Source: Gilvimarinus gilvus (GTDB lineage Bacteria; Pseudomonadota; Gammaproteobacteria; Pseudomonadales; Cellvibrionaceae). From it: 64,000 bases of DNA. How positions within the stretch are numbered: the stretch's first letter is position 1; every line of letters starts with the position of its first letter. The DNA lies in the NCBI RefSeq assembly GCF_030518155.1, contig NZ_JAULRU010000617.1, positions 124,001-188,000 on the forward strand, given 5' to 3'. Under the pieces are notes generated by a model, which saw nothing but the letters and a program-made list of their open reading frames with translations, had not been told where the DNA came from and made no database searches. The position numbers and the translations under genes were made by a program. Of this stretch, positions 45,514 to 55,292 are shown in pieces.

Positions 45514-46734
45514 TTGAAAAAGCCCAGCGGACACCTGCAATTGACTTCAGATTCTTCTAAGACCATTACCGCCTTGCACGTGGGCAAATTTTACCCGCCT
45601 CATCGTGGCGGCATGGAAACCTACCTGCGTGATCTTCTAACGGCGCTGCAGCACCAAGGAGTTCGCTGCATAGCATTGGTCCATGATTCACCCGAAAGCT
45701 CAGCCGACGAGAAACAAACCGATCCAGGTGAGACTACTGGGAACAGCCCTACAGTGGTGAGAGCAGCAGTCTGGGCCAACCTTTTATTCACGCCTATCAG
45801 CCCCGGGTTTGCGTGGCAATTAAACCGCCTACTGCGCGAGGAATCCCCCTCCGTACTGCACTTACATATGCCCAATGTCTCGGCCTTTTGGGCGCTGTTT
45901 TTACCGCGGGCCCGCCGAATACCCTGGGTTGTACACTGGCATGCCGATGTACCGGTAGGCGCGCTGCACCGAGGTATTCGATGGTTTTACCGAATTTACA
46001 GGCCATTTGAACGGTGGGTGCTGCGCCGAGCAGCGGTGATTGTCACCACATCTCCACCATATATGCGGAGCAGCGCGCCGTTGAAACCCTTTCTTGAGCG
46101 TAGCCGGGTAGTGCCTTTAGGCATTCGTGAACCGGCACCTGTGAGCAGTGACCAGACGGCAGCGACAGAGCAAAACTCACCTCTGCAACTAATTGCCGTG
46201 GGCCGCCTAACCTATTACAAGGGTTTTGAGGTACTACTTCGAGCTCTCACCCAGTGCCCACAGGTGACACTGGGCCTCATAGGTGACGGAGAATGTAGAC
46301 ACGAGCTCAGCGCCCTGATTGACGATTTACAACTAAGCGACCGAGTCGCTCTGCTGGGTAACCTGTCTGAGGGCGAATTGGATCAGCGGCTTAGAGCGAG
46401 CGACTGCCTGTGTCTGCCTTCTATAGAACGCACCGAAGCGTTTGGCGTAGTACTGTTAGAGGCCATGGCCCGAGGCAAAGCTTGCGTTGTGACTGACGTG
46501 CCGGGCACAGGTATGCCCTGGGTTGTGCAGAATGATCTTAACGGCCTGGTAGTGCCGCCAAACGATAGCGGCGCACTCGCTGAAGCCCTAAACCGGCTGG
46601 CGGCAAACCGGCCCCTGTGCAAATCGATGGGCGAAATCGGACTGAAACGCTTTACGGAGCAATTCTGCATTGACGCCTCAGCGGACACGATAGCAAAAAT
46701 CTACAGCGAATTGACTGGAATGGAAGCCAAATAA
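45514..46734 (+). CDS. GT4-family glycosyltransferase
   Basis: The 406-residue protein is a GT-B enzyme of family GT4. The N-terminal half shows LHVGKFYPPHRGGMETYLRD (about residues 22-41); the C-terminal half shows LIAVGRLTYYKGFEVLLRAL, then CLCLPSIERTEAFGVVLLEA (about 295-315), the E-x7-E donor-binding block. The start at 45514 is TTG with a weak ribosome site; a later TTG at 45541 is possible. Cytosolic face of the membrane. It lies 45 bases after the transposon-end repeat. Confidence 0.9.
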   Translation: MKKPSGHLQLTSDSSKTITALHVGKFYPPHRGGMETYLRDLLTALQHQGVRCIALVHDSPESSADEKQTDPGETTGNSPTVVRAAVWANLLFTPISPGFAWQLNRLLREESPSVLHLHMPNVSAFWALFLPRARRIPWVVHWHADVPVGALHRGIRWFYRIYRPFERWVLRRAAVIVTTSPPYMRSSAPLKPFLERSRVVPLGIREPAPVSSDQTAATEQNSPLQLIAVGRLTYYKGFEVLLRALTQCPQVTLGLIGDGECRHELSALIDDLQLSDRVALLGNLSEGELDQRLRASDCLCLPSIERTEAFGVVLLEAMARGKACVVTDVPGTGMPWVVQNDLNGLVVPPNDSGALAEALNRLAANRPLCKSMGEIGLKRFTEQFCIDASADTIAKIYSELTGMEAK

Positions 46735-46825
46735 CCATGGAATCCCTTCCCAACCATAGAATATACTTAGCGTCTCACCTATACTCGCTCGCTTTCAAAA
46801 AAAGCACACACAAATAGGATGTTAT

Positions 46826-47542
46826 GTGACCGCTCGAGCCAGTTGTCCACCCAAAGTTGGCGTCGTCATCCCAGCACTCAATGAAGCCGATGCCATTGGC
46901 AGGGTAATCTCTGCCCTGCGACTAAGATGCAATTACCCCGTTGTGGTCATCGATGACTGCAGCGAAGATGACACCGTGCAAATCGCGACTGAAGCTGGTG
47001 CCCAAGTGTTGCCACTGGCGGCCCGGCTGGGTGCCTGGGGGGCGACACAAACCGGCATTCGCTATTTCCTGCAGCAAAACTTCGACATCGTCGTCTCACT
47101 GGATGCCGACGGCCAGCACGAGCCAGAATCGCTACCTGAGCTACTAAAACCCGTCTTACATGGCGACGCCGACGTCGCAATAGGCACTTGTCCCGAACGC
47201 GTGTCTCGCTTACGGCTGGTAGCCTGGATGATGATGAAGACAACATCCGGCCTGCGCATGGAGGACATCACCTCCGGCTTCAGGGTGTACAACCGGCGGG
47301 CAATGCAGCAGCTGGCCGACCCGCGCGCTACTTTATTTGACTATCAGGATGTTGGCGTGCTGCTGCGCCTGCAGGCCGCCAAGCTGACTCTGCTGGACGT
47401 ACCCGTGCAAATGCAAGAACGCTGCGGCGGCTCTTCGCGTATTTTCCACTCTTGGCTGGTAGTGGGCCGCTATATGCTGCAGACCTTAGTACTGGGCCTT
47501 TCCAAGCGCAAACTGGGCCGGCCAATGGAGAGTAAGACATGA
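46826..47542 (+). CDS. GT2-family glycosyltransferase (polyprenyl-phosphate sugar synthase-like)
   Basis: The 238-residue GT-A protein starts at GTG 46826, seven bases after AGGA. It has VGVVIPALNEADAIGRVISA (about residues 12-31), VVVIDDCSEDDT, FDIVVSLDADGQHEPESLPE with the DAD metal site (about 87-106), and MEDITSGFRVYNRRAMQQL. The pattern is like dolichol-phosphate mannose synthase, so a lipid-linked sugar product is likely. Its stop overlaps the following DUF2304 gene at ATGA. Confidence 0.9.
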   Translation: MTARASCPPKVGVVIPALNEADAIGRVISALRLRCNYPVVVIDDCSEDDTVQIATEAGAQVLPLAARLGAWGATQTGIRYFLQQNFDIVVSLDADGQHEPESLPELLKPVLHGDADVAIGTCPERVSRLRLVAWMMMKTTSGLRMEDITSGFRVYNRRAMQQLADPRATLFDYQDVGVLLRLQAAKLTLLDVPVQMQERCGGSSRIFHSWLVVGRYMLQTLVLGLSKRKLGRPMESKT

Positions 47543-47901
47543 TCTTATGGATCAGTGCCTCAATCGGGTTGCTGGTGGCGGCAACCATCCTGTTTCTAAT
47601 ACGGCGGGACAAGCTGCATGTTCGCCACGGCGTTTTTTGGCTATTCGTGGCGCTGGCATTCGCCGGCTTGGGCTTCGCCCCTTCCTTCGTAGACTGGTTA
47701 GCGAAATTACTCGGTGTTGGTTACCCACCGGTACTCGCAATAGTGGCCATAATCGCTGTGCTGGTTATCAAAATCTTACTAATGGATATTGATCAGGCGC
47801 GCCTTGAGGTGCAACAGCAGCGCCTAATTCAGCGGCTTGCAATTCTTGAAGGCAACCTCCAGCGACGCAACAAAAACGACGACCACTCCTCCGCACCATG
47901 A
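47539..47901 (+). CDS. DUF2304 membrane protein
   Basis: The 120-residue protein has three hydrophobic segments (about residues 2-22, 32-50 and 64-85) and a basic, helical C-terminal tail. This matches DUF2304, a small membrane protein often adjoining polyprenyl-phosphate GT2 genes in glycan clusters. It overlaps both neighbours by ATGA, so the set is one translationally coupled unit. A membrane-anchor or flippase-support role is inference. Confidence 0.85.
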   Translation: MILWISASIGLLVAATILFLIRRDKLHVRHGVFWLFVALAFAGLGFAPSFVDWLAKLLGVGYPPVLAIVAIIAVLVIKILLMDIDQARLEVQQQRLIQRLAILEGNLQRRNKNDDHSSAP

Positions 47902-50363
47902 ACGCTTTGCTGTTACCTATTGCCCTACTCTTGCCGTGGGTGGCGGGAGCTGTAGCCCTGCGACCACTGCGCGAGAGATTGAGCCTCACCCTGGCCGGGT
48001 GGCTTGGCTACGGCTATTTTCTCGGCGCCGCCCTGTTAACCGCATGCGCCTTTCTCGCTTCACTGTTTACCTGGCTGGCCACAACAATAGGCCTACTAGT
48101 GTGTTTGACCACTCTGACACTGGTTGTCACTGTGGGCGCTACCCGAACGGTACGACGCCTACCGGCAGACAAGCCACTATTATTACACTCCACTACTCGA
48201 TGCGAACGCTGGCTAACGGCACTATTGCTGGCACTGATGGCTTTGCATTTGGGCTTCGCGGCCTTCGAACTGTACTGGCGCCCGGTTTACCCCTGGGACG
48301 CCTGGCAGACCTGGGCTTATACTGCCAAGGCCTGGTATTTCAGCGGTGCCCCAGTGGACATGCTCCCTCCCAATCAGTGGCTCAACCTCCGCGACCCCAA
48401 TGTTGACGCTTACACGGTGCAAGGTCACCACTACCCCTGGCTGCTACCGGCACAATCCTGGTGGTCCGCAAGTATACTGGGTAGCTGGCAGGACAACCGG
48501 GTGACCTGGCCCGCACTGCCAGCCGCTGTCGCCCTGGGCCTTGCGCTCTGGGGGCAGGCAGTAGCCGCTACAGGGCGGCACCTGGCCGGCCCCCTGGCCG
48601 CCGCACTGCTATTATCGCTACCTCTTCTGCACACACATATAGCGCTGGCTGGCTACGCCGACCTATGGCTCGCAGGTTTCAGTGGGCTGGGATTGATTGC
48701 CATCGCCCGTGGGCTGTTAGAAGAGCATCGCGGTCAACTCGTACTGGGGCTAGCAGCGGCAGTGTTAGGGCTGCTCGTAAAACACGATGCCATAATCTGG
48801 CTGGCTTGTGGCCTGCTGCTGATCGGATTAATGCGCGGGCGCCAGCTAGCACCCACCAAATTGGTACTGACAATAACGCTCTCACTGGGAGCACTGGCTT
48901 ATGGCCTGTCCCGCATCCAATTACAAATGAATCCAGACTTCAGCCAGTACGCAAAGCTACTCTGGATTGCGGACAGCTGGCACATTCTCTGGTACTTGTT
49001 GCCCGGCGCCTTACTGCTTGCCTTACTTCCCCAGTCACCGGCACGTATTACGGCCAAAGCTTTTGGGTCGCTATTAGCGCTAATACTATTGAGCCAGTTA
49101 GTCCTATTTGGAGCCACCCATGCGGGCAGCTGGATTATTACCGCCGCTAGCCGATTGCTACTGCAAGTGACTCCCTTCTTGATATTCGCGTTGGTCTGCT
49201 TGATATGTGCCCACTTCACGCCAACCCCATTTAAGCGCTGGGGGCGCACAGCATTGGCAATATCAGCCAGCTCACTTTGCACATTGCTTATTATTTTTAT
49301 CTGGCTAACTTCGACTGCAAGCCCGGCGAGCAGCCCAGAACCCGCGCTGAACTTTAGCGCACAGCAACTGCACGCCGTATACGGCCCAGTGCGCCAACTA
49401 CCAACTAAACTACAGCTGGCACCAGCCACAGAAGGGCGCGCCATTATTACGACTGGGCCGGTACAATTTGACGCAGCAACGTTTGACCTACTTGACGCCA
49501 ATATAGACGGGGCAGGCCAAGACGTACAAAGCTTGTTCTGGCGCACCGCCGCCAACCCAAGCCAACCCTTTATCCGTGACCTAGTACTGGGCGCCGGCCC
49601 TGTTACGCTCAGTGATAACGAAAACTGGCAAGGTGAAATTACCGAGGTAGGGCTAATCCTCTACCCAAACCCAAACCATCCCGTGTCTTTGCAGCAAATG
49701 ACACTCTCGCCATTAACAGCACTTGCACGCCTGCATATTGCTATCGCCAACTGGCTCACCCCCGACCTCTGGACACAAGCGTCAATCAACCGCATCACGT
49801 TGAGCACAGAGTCGAGCCTACCATCACTGACTTTACTCGCGGGGGGATGGGTACTGTTGTGTTGGCTGGCTCTGCGCCTAATCAACGGGGCAACCGCTCC
49901 GCTGATGCCATTTCTGGGCGTAGCCCTATCGGCCTGGCTGCTGCTGGATGCGCGCTGGCTGCTCAACAGTTATCACCAGGCCATGGCTACCCAGGCACAC
50001 TATGCCAAGACCCAAACCCCCGAGGCTCTGGATTTGGCGAATGACGACGCCACCCTAAAGCTAGCGCGACAGGTAAATACCGTGCTCGATGCACAGCCCC
50101 ACAGAATCATTGCGACTGCAGATGGCGAACAAAAGTTTGCCTTGCGACGCTTAAAATATAATTTGCTGCCCCACTCTGTATACGTTATTGATGGCCCGGT
50201 GTCGCCCAAAAAAATGGCTGCCGTGGATGCCATTATCTGGCTAGCGGCCGGCAAGTCCAACCTGCCGGGCAACTGCCAGCCACCGCTGCGAGACGTGCTG
50301 CCAAAACTTACAACGCCTCGCGGTATTTTGTGTATGACTAAGCCCACCGCTCACCATGACTGA
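47898..50363 (+). CDS. Large polytopic membrane protein, GT-C-like
   Basis: The 821-residue protein has more than ten hydrophobic segments, followed by a periplasmic part. An early WRPVYPWDAWQTWAYTAKAW motif (about residues 129-148) resembles the metal/donor loop of GT-C enzymes. It would use a lipid-linked sugar such as the product of the upstream GT2. The final ~350 residues include a soluble portion with LQLAPATEGRAIITTGPVQF and then more membrane helices. It is coupled to both neighbours (overlaps of 4 and 8 bases). A family is not named with certainty. Confidence 0.7.
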   Translation: MNALLLPIALLLPWVAGAVALRPLRERLSLTLAGWLGYGYFLGAALLTACAFLASLFTWLATTIGLLVCLTTLTLVVTVGATRTVRRLPADKPLLLHSTTRCERWLTALLLALMALHLGFAAFELYWRPVYPWDAWQTWAYTAKAWYFSGAPVDMLPPNQWLNLRDPNVDAYTVQGHHYPWLLPAQSWWSASILGSWQDNRVTWPALPAAVALGLALWGQAVAATGRHLAGPLAAALLLSLPLLHTHIALAGYADLWLAGFSGLGLIAIARGLLEEHRGQLVLGLAAAVLGLLVKHDAIIWLACGLLLIGLMRGRQLAPTKLVLTITLSLGALAYGLSRIQLQMNPDFSQYAKLLWIADSWHILWYLLPGALLLALLPQSPARITAKAFGSLLALILLSQLVLFGATHAGSWIITAASRLLLQVTPFLIFALVCLICAHFTPTPFKRWGRTALAISASSLCTLLIIFIWLTSTASPASSPEPALNFSAQQLHAVYGPVRQLPTKLQLAPATEGRAIITTGPVQFDAATFDLLDANIDGAGQDVQSLFWRTAANPSQPFIRDLVLGAGPVTLSDNENWQGEITEVGLILYPNPNHPVSLQQMTLSPLTALARLHIAIANWLTPDLWTQASINRITLSTESSLPSLTLLAGGWVLLCWLALRLINGATAPLMPFLGVALSAWLLLDARWLLNSYHQAMATQAHYAKTQTPEALDLANDDATLKLARQVNTVLDAQPHRIIATADGEQKFALRRLKYNLLPHSVYVIDGPVSPKKMAAVDAIIWLAAGKSNLPGNCQPPLRDVLPKLTTPRGILCMTKPTAHHD

Positions 50364-51510
50364 CCCTACCCCATTGCGTGTAGCGGTTGATTGCAGCCTG
50401 TTATCCAGCCGCAATGGCGGGCTGGGCCGATACCTGCGCGCGCTGCTACCGCGAATGATGGTCAATACGGGCGATGAAATTGAGTGGTATTTGTATGCGC
50501 GCTCTGTCTCGGCGTGCGCCAAACTGCCAGACCCTGCCCGCCTGCGGCAAGACCACCTGCCAGTGCATCCCGGCCGAATACTGTCACCAATACTTTCGCT
50601 ACCTTACTGGTGTTGGCTCGACAAACCTGATGCATTTTGGGCACCCGCGCACCGATTGCCACTCTGGCTGCCCGCGAGCACCGCCGGGGTTGTCACCATC
50701 CACGACCTCGCCTGGGCCCGCGCCCCCGAAACCCTGCGCCACAGCACCCGCCTATTAGATCGCAACCTAATGGGGCACTCTGTCGCCTGCGCCGAGCGGG
50801 TTATATCCGTCTCCGAGGCAACCGCCGGCGATATTGCCACCCGCTGGCCTAAAGCCCAACCCCGAATCAGCGTGATTCACGGCGCAGCCGAAGCCCTGCC
50901 ACCGCCAGGCCCTTTGGCCGATATTAACCCGCAATTAAAAAAGGGAGGCTACTTTTTGTTTGTGGGAACGCCCGAACCGCGCAAGAACCTGCCACGATTG
51001 CTCGAAGGCTACGCTAGGGCAAGCAAGACACAGAGGAATTTACCACCATTGGTGATTGCAGGGGGGCATGGCTGGGGGGGTGAAAATCTGCGAGCTCTGA
51101 TTAACCAACAGGAACTAAACGGGCGCATTCATTTACTGGGATCCGTACCGGACACACAACTGGCCACCCTGTATGCCAATGCTCTGTGCCTGGTGATGCC
51201 CTCACTCTACGAAGGCTTCGGTCTACCCATTGTCGAGGCCTTGCAGGCGGGCCTACCCGTAATAACCTCTAACACGGCCAGCATGCCCGAGGTAGCCGGG
51301 CCGGCCGGCTTACTGATAGACCCTTTGAACACAAGCTCCATAGCGGTAGGCTTGCAGCGCATTGCCCAGGATTCTTCATTGCGCACTCAGTTGGCCAACG
51401 CAGCCGGGACTCAAGCGTCGCGCTTTTGCTGGGACCGGGCCGCCGAACAAACACTCGCGGTACTGCGCGAAGCTGCATCCGCCAAACGCAAAACCTCGTC
51501 GCGAAACTGA
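50356..51510 (+). CDS. GT4-family glycosyltransferase
   Basis: The 384-residue GT-B enzyme has an N-terminal VAVDCSLLSSRNGGLGRYLR (about 9-28), then VVTIHDLAW. In the C-terminal half are FLFVGTPEPRKNLPRLLEGY and CLVMPSLYEGFGLPIVEALQ (about residues 277-296), the donor-binding E-x7-E. It overlaps the upstream membrane protein by eight bases. Its last 100 bases overlap the end of the opposing GT4 gene at 51411. Confidence 0.92.
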   Translation: MTDPTPLRVAVDCSLLSSRNGGLGRYLRALLPRMMVNTGDEIEWYLYARSVSACAKLPDPARLRQDHLPVHPGRILSPILSLPYWCWLDKPDAFWAPAHRLPLWLPASTAGVVTIHDLAWARAPETLRHSTRLLDRNLMGHSVACAERVISVSEATAGDIATRWPKAQPRISVIHGAAEALPPPGPLADINPQLKKGGYFLFVGTPEPRKNLPRLLEGYARASKTQRNLPPLVIAGGHGWGGENLRALINQQELNGRIHLLGSVPDTQLATLYANALCLVMPSLYEGFGLPIVEALQAGLPVITSNTASMPEVAGPAGLLIDPLNTSSIAVGLQRIAQDSSLRTQLANAAGTQASRFCWDRAAEQTLAVLREAASAKRKTSSRN

Positions 51511-52868
51511 ATAGCGCTCTCTTGCCAGCTGATGGCCAGATCACATTCTTCTTGCCTTACCGGGGCACCCTGCTGCCACTGTTGCACCAGCTGTTGTAGC
51601 GCTGCGACCAACGCCTCCGGCCGGTCTGGAGCAAAATAACGGCAATGCTCGCCGCCCACTTCCCGAAAGACATCTATGTCAGAGGCCACCACAGGCGCTC
51701 CGTGGCGTAGCCCCTCAACAATGGGCAACCCAAAACCCTCGGCCCAAGAGGCACAAACCAGCGCATCCGCGCGCCTGTAGCACGCATTGAGCGTGGCGTC
51801 GTCCGCGTCGTCCAGATGCATTAATTGCTGTCCTTTCTGAGGGTGTTCACGCAAACGCGCCATGACGCTTTCGCTGGACCAACCCGGGCGCCCGACAATG
51901 ACCAAACTCACATCGTGCGTCTCCCACAGCAAGTCCAGTGCATCCAGGATGATCTTATAATTCTTGCGCGGCTCGATCGTGCCTACCGCGAGCACTACAA
52001 ACCCCGACAAGGCCTCCAGTGGGTTAGACCCCGTCAACGCCTGAGCCTCTTGGTGTAGTTCTGCTCCCAGCCGAAAATTGCCCGCTGGTAGTTCGCGAGC
52101 ACGCGCCGCTCCGGCCAGTTGTAGATGGCCCTTTAACGCTTGTGTGGTGGCAGCAGAATTAGTAATAAAAAAATCCGCCCGCTCCGACACCTGCTGAAAC
52201 CAACCGGTGTAGCCGGCGACGGTGCGGGCTTGGCACATCTGCGGCAAGGTCAGCGGAAACAGGTCGTGTAACATCGGCGCAACCTGAATACCCTCGCGCT
52301 CGCGGGCACTGAACAAGGCCTCAAGCATGGCGGGAGAGTCCCAGGTGGAGTCCACTAGAATCACAATATCCCCACGGCTAAAGCGTACCCGCTTCACCCA
52401 AAGAAATCCCAAGGGCCACATCAATAAACCGAATACGCGATAAAACCCATCAGAATTACCGCGCGAGCCCTGCGAGGGTGGTTCGGTCCCAGCCTGAGAA
52501 GAGCTGCCAGGCTGTTTCCGCCTATGCCGCTTCTGGTGTAATTTGCGCAGACTCTCTTTGAGCGGCTCCCGTATATGAGTTAAAAGCGGCCACCTTGCTA
52601 CCGTACCAATCACCTGCGAAGCCAAACTCAACACTCTGCCCCCCCATGTTACAAAGGGGTGCGCCGCTTCGGTAAGCGGCCACCGCGGGGTCAAAAAACA
52701 GCGCCCGGCCCAGACCAACGGCACTAGCTGCGCTTCATCGCTGGAGGCGGTCTTGTGGGAGTTAGCCAAGTTGCGCGCCACTCGGCGAATACCGCTACTG
52801 CCGCCAACAAAATAAGTATGAGTGCACTCTATAAAAATCCGGCGCGGCGCTTGCATCGTATCACTCAC
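51411..52868 (-). CDS. GT4-family glycosyltransferase, longer form
   Basis: The 485-residue protein starts at GTG 52868, overlapping the sulfotransferase stop as GTGA. The N-terminal half has IFIECTHTYFVGGSSGIRRV (about residues 11-30), then a poorly conserved linker with basic and serine-rich stretches (about 110-150). The C-terminal half has VVLAVGTIEPRKNYKIILDA and ALVCASWAEGFGLPIVEGLR, the GT4 signature. It is convergent with and overlaps the previous GT4 gene by 100 bases, which is unusual. Confidence 0.9.
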   Translation of the reverse strand: MSDTMQAPRRIFIECTHTYFVGGSSGIRRVARNLANSHKTASSDEAQLVPLVWAGRCFLTPRWPLTEAAHPFVTWGGRVLSLASQVIGTVARWPLLTHIREPLKESLRKLHQKRHRRKQPGSSSQAGTEPPSQGSRGNSDGFYRVFGLLMWPLGFLWVKRVRFSRGDIVILVDSTWDSPAMLEALFSAREREGIQVAPMLHDLFPLTLPQMCQARTVAGYTGWFQQVSERADFFITNSAATTQALKGHLQLAGAARARELPAGNFRLGAELHQEAQALTGSNPLEALSGFVVLAVGTIEPRKNYKIILDALDLLWETHDVSLVIVGRPGWSSESVMARLREHPQKGQQLMHLDDADDATLNACYRRADALVCASWAEGFGLPIVEGLRHGAPVVASDIDVFREVGGEHCRYFAPDRPEALVAALQQLVQQWQQGAPVRQEECDLAISWQESAIQFRDEVLRLADAASRSTASVCSAARSQQKRDA

Positions 52869-54019
52869 AGCGGGTACCCATGGCGCTCCAAATCAAGATT
52901 GTAAGTATCCACCAACCAGCGGTTCAGATCTCGGCTGCGACCCGCAATCAATTCTCGCTGGTTGTCGCTCAGGGTAATCTTACATTTATCAGCGTTATCC
53001 TCCCGCGCCACTGCAGCCATGCGACGATGGCGCTCGCCGCTATCTAGCGCCAGCCACCGCGCCCGCTCAGCGTCGGAGCCTTCAATAGCCTGAAGAAACT
53101 CCAGCTGCGCAGTCGTAAACGCCTCGTTTAGATGCTTGCGCTCATAGAGCATTCCAGAGTCTTCAACGCCCAAAAAATCCAGTATACGAGCGAAATAGGC
53201 CTGATGATCCTCAATCATGTCTTCCATCAGGAATACACCCAATTTCTCCTTACCCAGGAACTTTGCTGCAAAGCGCAGATTCTTATCGAAGTCAAACCGG
53301 GGGTCATGTATCGCCGATGGTCGGTGCGTCCCTGCCAGCCATTCATCAAAGGATATGAACACCCTACCTTTCGGAATGGTGTAGTGAGTACCGTGCCGCA
53401 CACAGGCCTTAATTGCATGCAAGTAAGCTGAGGGTAGACGCTTTAGCGGGTTACGCAGCGTGGCTACCACTCTAACGTCACCCGTCACATTTTGTAGCTC
53501 ACGCAATAAAGCCCGAAATTGCATAGGTGGTTTAATAAGCAGCCCTTCCCATGACCCCAAAATAGGCTTTTCTGGACCCTGTGCTTTTGAATAGGTCTGC
53601 AACACAGATTGTACATAACCTATGTCGGTAGGTTCATTGCGGTGCCAAAGAATAGGCCGCAAGGCACGGTATATTTCATCTGTGGAACACTGCTTTTCCG
53701 CTTTCGAACCACTGCGCTTCCCCAAGTAACAAATACCAGAATGCTGGTTCAATAAGGTGTTCTGTAGGGTTGTAGTGGCTGTTTTGGGCAACCCTACATG
53801 TAGAAAAAATGGAGGTAAGCCGGAAGGTGGCGCTTTAAAGACCCGCGCACGCCAATACCAAACGGAACCTACAAGCTCCTTGATCCGCTTCAGTGAGCGG
53901 TTCAGCAGCCTCCCTGCAATAAGTAATCCGCGACCAAGACCACTTTTCTGCTTCGCCACAGTCGTCAATCGCCAGCTTTCAATAGGGTTGCACACATCTT
54001 CGCTATAATCGCCTTGCAA
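52865..54019 (-). CDS. Sulfotransferase-family protein
   Basis: The 384-residue protein starts at TTG 54019 with a strong GAGGAGGAGA site five bases upstream. After about 65 residues comes the 5'-phosphosulfate-binding loop HVGLPKTATTTLQNTLL (about residues 74-90); RVVATLRNPLKRLPSAYLHA (about 184-203) is the 3'-phosphate-binding region. Such enzymes move sulfate from PAPS to sugars or proteins. The stop overlaps the GT4 start by four bases (GTGA), so this pair is coupled. The ribosome site lies within the decayed sulfotransferase just upstream. Confidence 0.85.
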   Translation of the reverse strand: MQGDYSEDVCNPIESWRLTTVAKQKSGLGRGLLIAGRLLNRSLKRIKELVGSVWYWRARVFKAPPSGLPPFFLHVGLPKTATTTLQNTLLNQHSGICYLGKRSGSKAEKQCSTDEIYRALRPILWHRNEPTDIGYVQSVLQTYSKAQGPEKPILGSWEGLLIKPPMQFRALLRELQNVTGDVRVVATLRNPLKRLPSAYLHAIKACVRHGTHYTIPKGRVFISFDEWLAGTHRPSAIHDPRFDFDKNLRFAAKFLGKEKLGVFLMEDMIEDHQAYFARILDFLGVEDSGMLYERKHLNEAFTTAQLEFLQAIEGSDAERARWLALDSGERHRRMAAVAREDNADKCKITLSDNQRELIAGRSRDLNRWLVDTYNLDLERHGYPL

Positions 54020-55004
54020 TGGGATCTCCTCCTCGGGGTAATCACTATAGTCATCATCAAATCTAGTGAGCCGTTCAGCTCTGAATATATGGCTCGGGCA
54101 AGTCGCTCATTACCGGAGGCAAAATTAGCATAAAAGGCCTGGGGCTCTGCGCATACGGCAGGAAAGTTGCGCCCCGTGTGCTCGCGGGCGATGCGCGCCA
54201 CAAATGATTCTCGCGAGGGGTTAAACCCGTGCACGCCTTTTTAGGCCACTGTCGGTTGAGCTCTAATAGTAGCTGTACCTCCTTTTGGCTGAGGGATCGG
54301 TTGATTTTGGGCGGGCGGATTTTTTCATCTTCTTTTATGCCAACCCGACTGCAAAAATCCGTCAGCAGGTCTCCACCCGCCAAATGCAGCGATTCAAATA
54401 TACCGGTCTGCACTGTCTTTCCACCAAATATTTGGCTCCAGTTGGCGTAAATACGCTCATAATCGTAATAATAAGGACAAAGGTCATCCTTCAACAGCGG
54501 GACGACTTGGGGCACGCGCTCCCCCGATTTCAACTTGCTAGAGTAGTAGCTAACCGCTACACGATCTTGCCGGTGGAAGTATGCAACGACTTGCATATTG
54601 TCACTTCATCGGCTCAGAATTTTTTTCAGTGCTCGTACACCGCAGGGTCGTCTTAGCCGGCAGTGGAAGTGCTCACAGGTATAATCAAAGTGCGGCGTTC
54701 AGGGCAGGCCAACAGCTCATTATCGATGGACTCTACCAACTTTTGCCGGTAAGCCGCAGGCCCGGTTGATCTCGAACGCCAAGGCCAACGCCGACTTCCG
54801 TTTGCCAGGGTGTCTCCTGTACAGCGGCAAGCTCCCCACAAGCTACCGCCATCAGTTCCGATAAAACGTGGGTACAACCCCGTCGTTCGCCAGAGCAGCG
54901 CGATTCGTTGAGAGAAAATGCTGTATTGAGCTTGTTCCAGTCTTTTCTGGGCCTAAGTGCAGTACTATTCTGTCTCCGCGTACCGATGCTGACTCTCTCT
55001 CCAT
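53965..55004 (-). pseudogene. Decayed sulfotransferase-like gene
   Basis: From an ATG at 55004 the frame reads MERESASVRGDRIVLHLG then PEKTGTSSIQ, a phosphosulfate loop, but hits TGA at 54852-54854. Pieces continue in other frames: LVESIDNELLACPERRTLII, then frameshifted CEHFHCRLR and ALKKILSR-stop, then MQVVAYFHRQDRVAVSYYSS through KINRSLSQKEVQ, then another frameshift to FNPSRESFVARIAREHTGRN. At least two stops and two frameshifts make it a clear pseudogene. Its last bases overlap the start of the intact sulfotransferase and supply that gene's ribosome site. Confidence 0.78.
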
Positions 55005-55161
55005 GAACTGCCTTTGTCTACCCATTTAAAGCAAGCGATTATACTGTACTCGCCACAATTTAGAACCAGTACCCGCCCCCAATAAAATATCTCAGCAAGC
55101 TCCACCAATCTAGCCAACCCGTGCCTTGTTGGCGAAGCTTCTGCAAACAATCTCTACCAGC

Positions 55162-55180
55162 TAGCAGGCTGTTGAAAAAC
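55162..55180. repeat. Solo terminal repeat of the MITE-like family
   Basis: TAGCAGGCTGTTGAAAAAC matches the other family ends, again preceded by C to give CTAG. Adjacent bases differ from the other copies. It lies between the decayed sulfotransferase and the GT2 gene. Confidence 0.6.
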
Positions 55181-55292
55181 GAGGGGCGCGACAACAAATA
55201 CCCTCCCACGTTATACTTGGCTCGCAGCGGCAGATATGATTTCTAGTGCAACCCAAAATATGCAGTGACCTAAAGGCCTACCTGACACGTTC

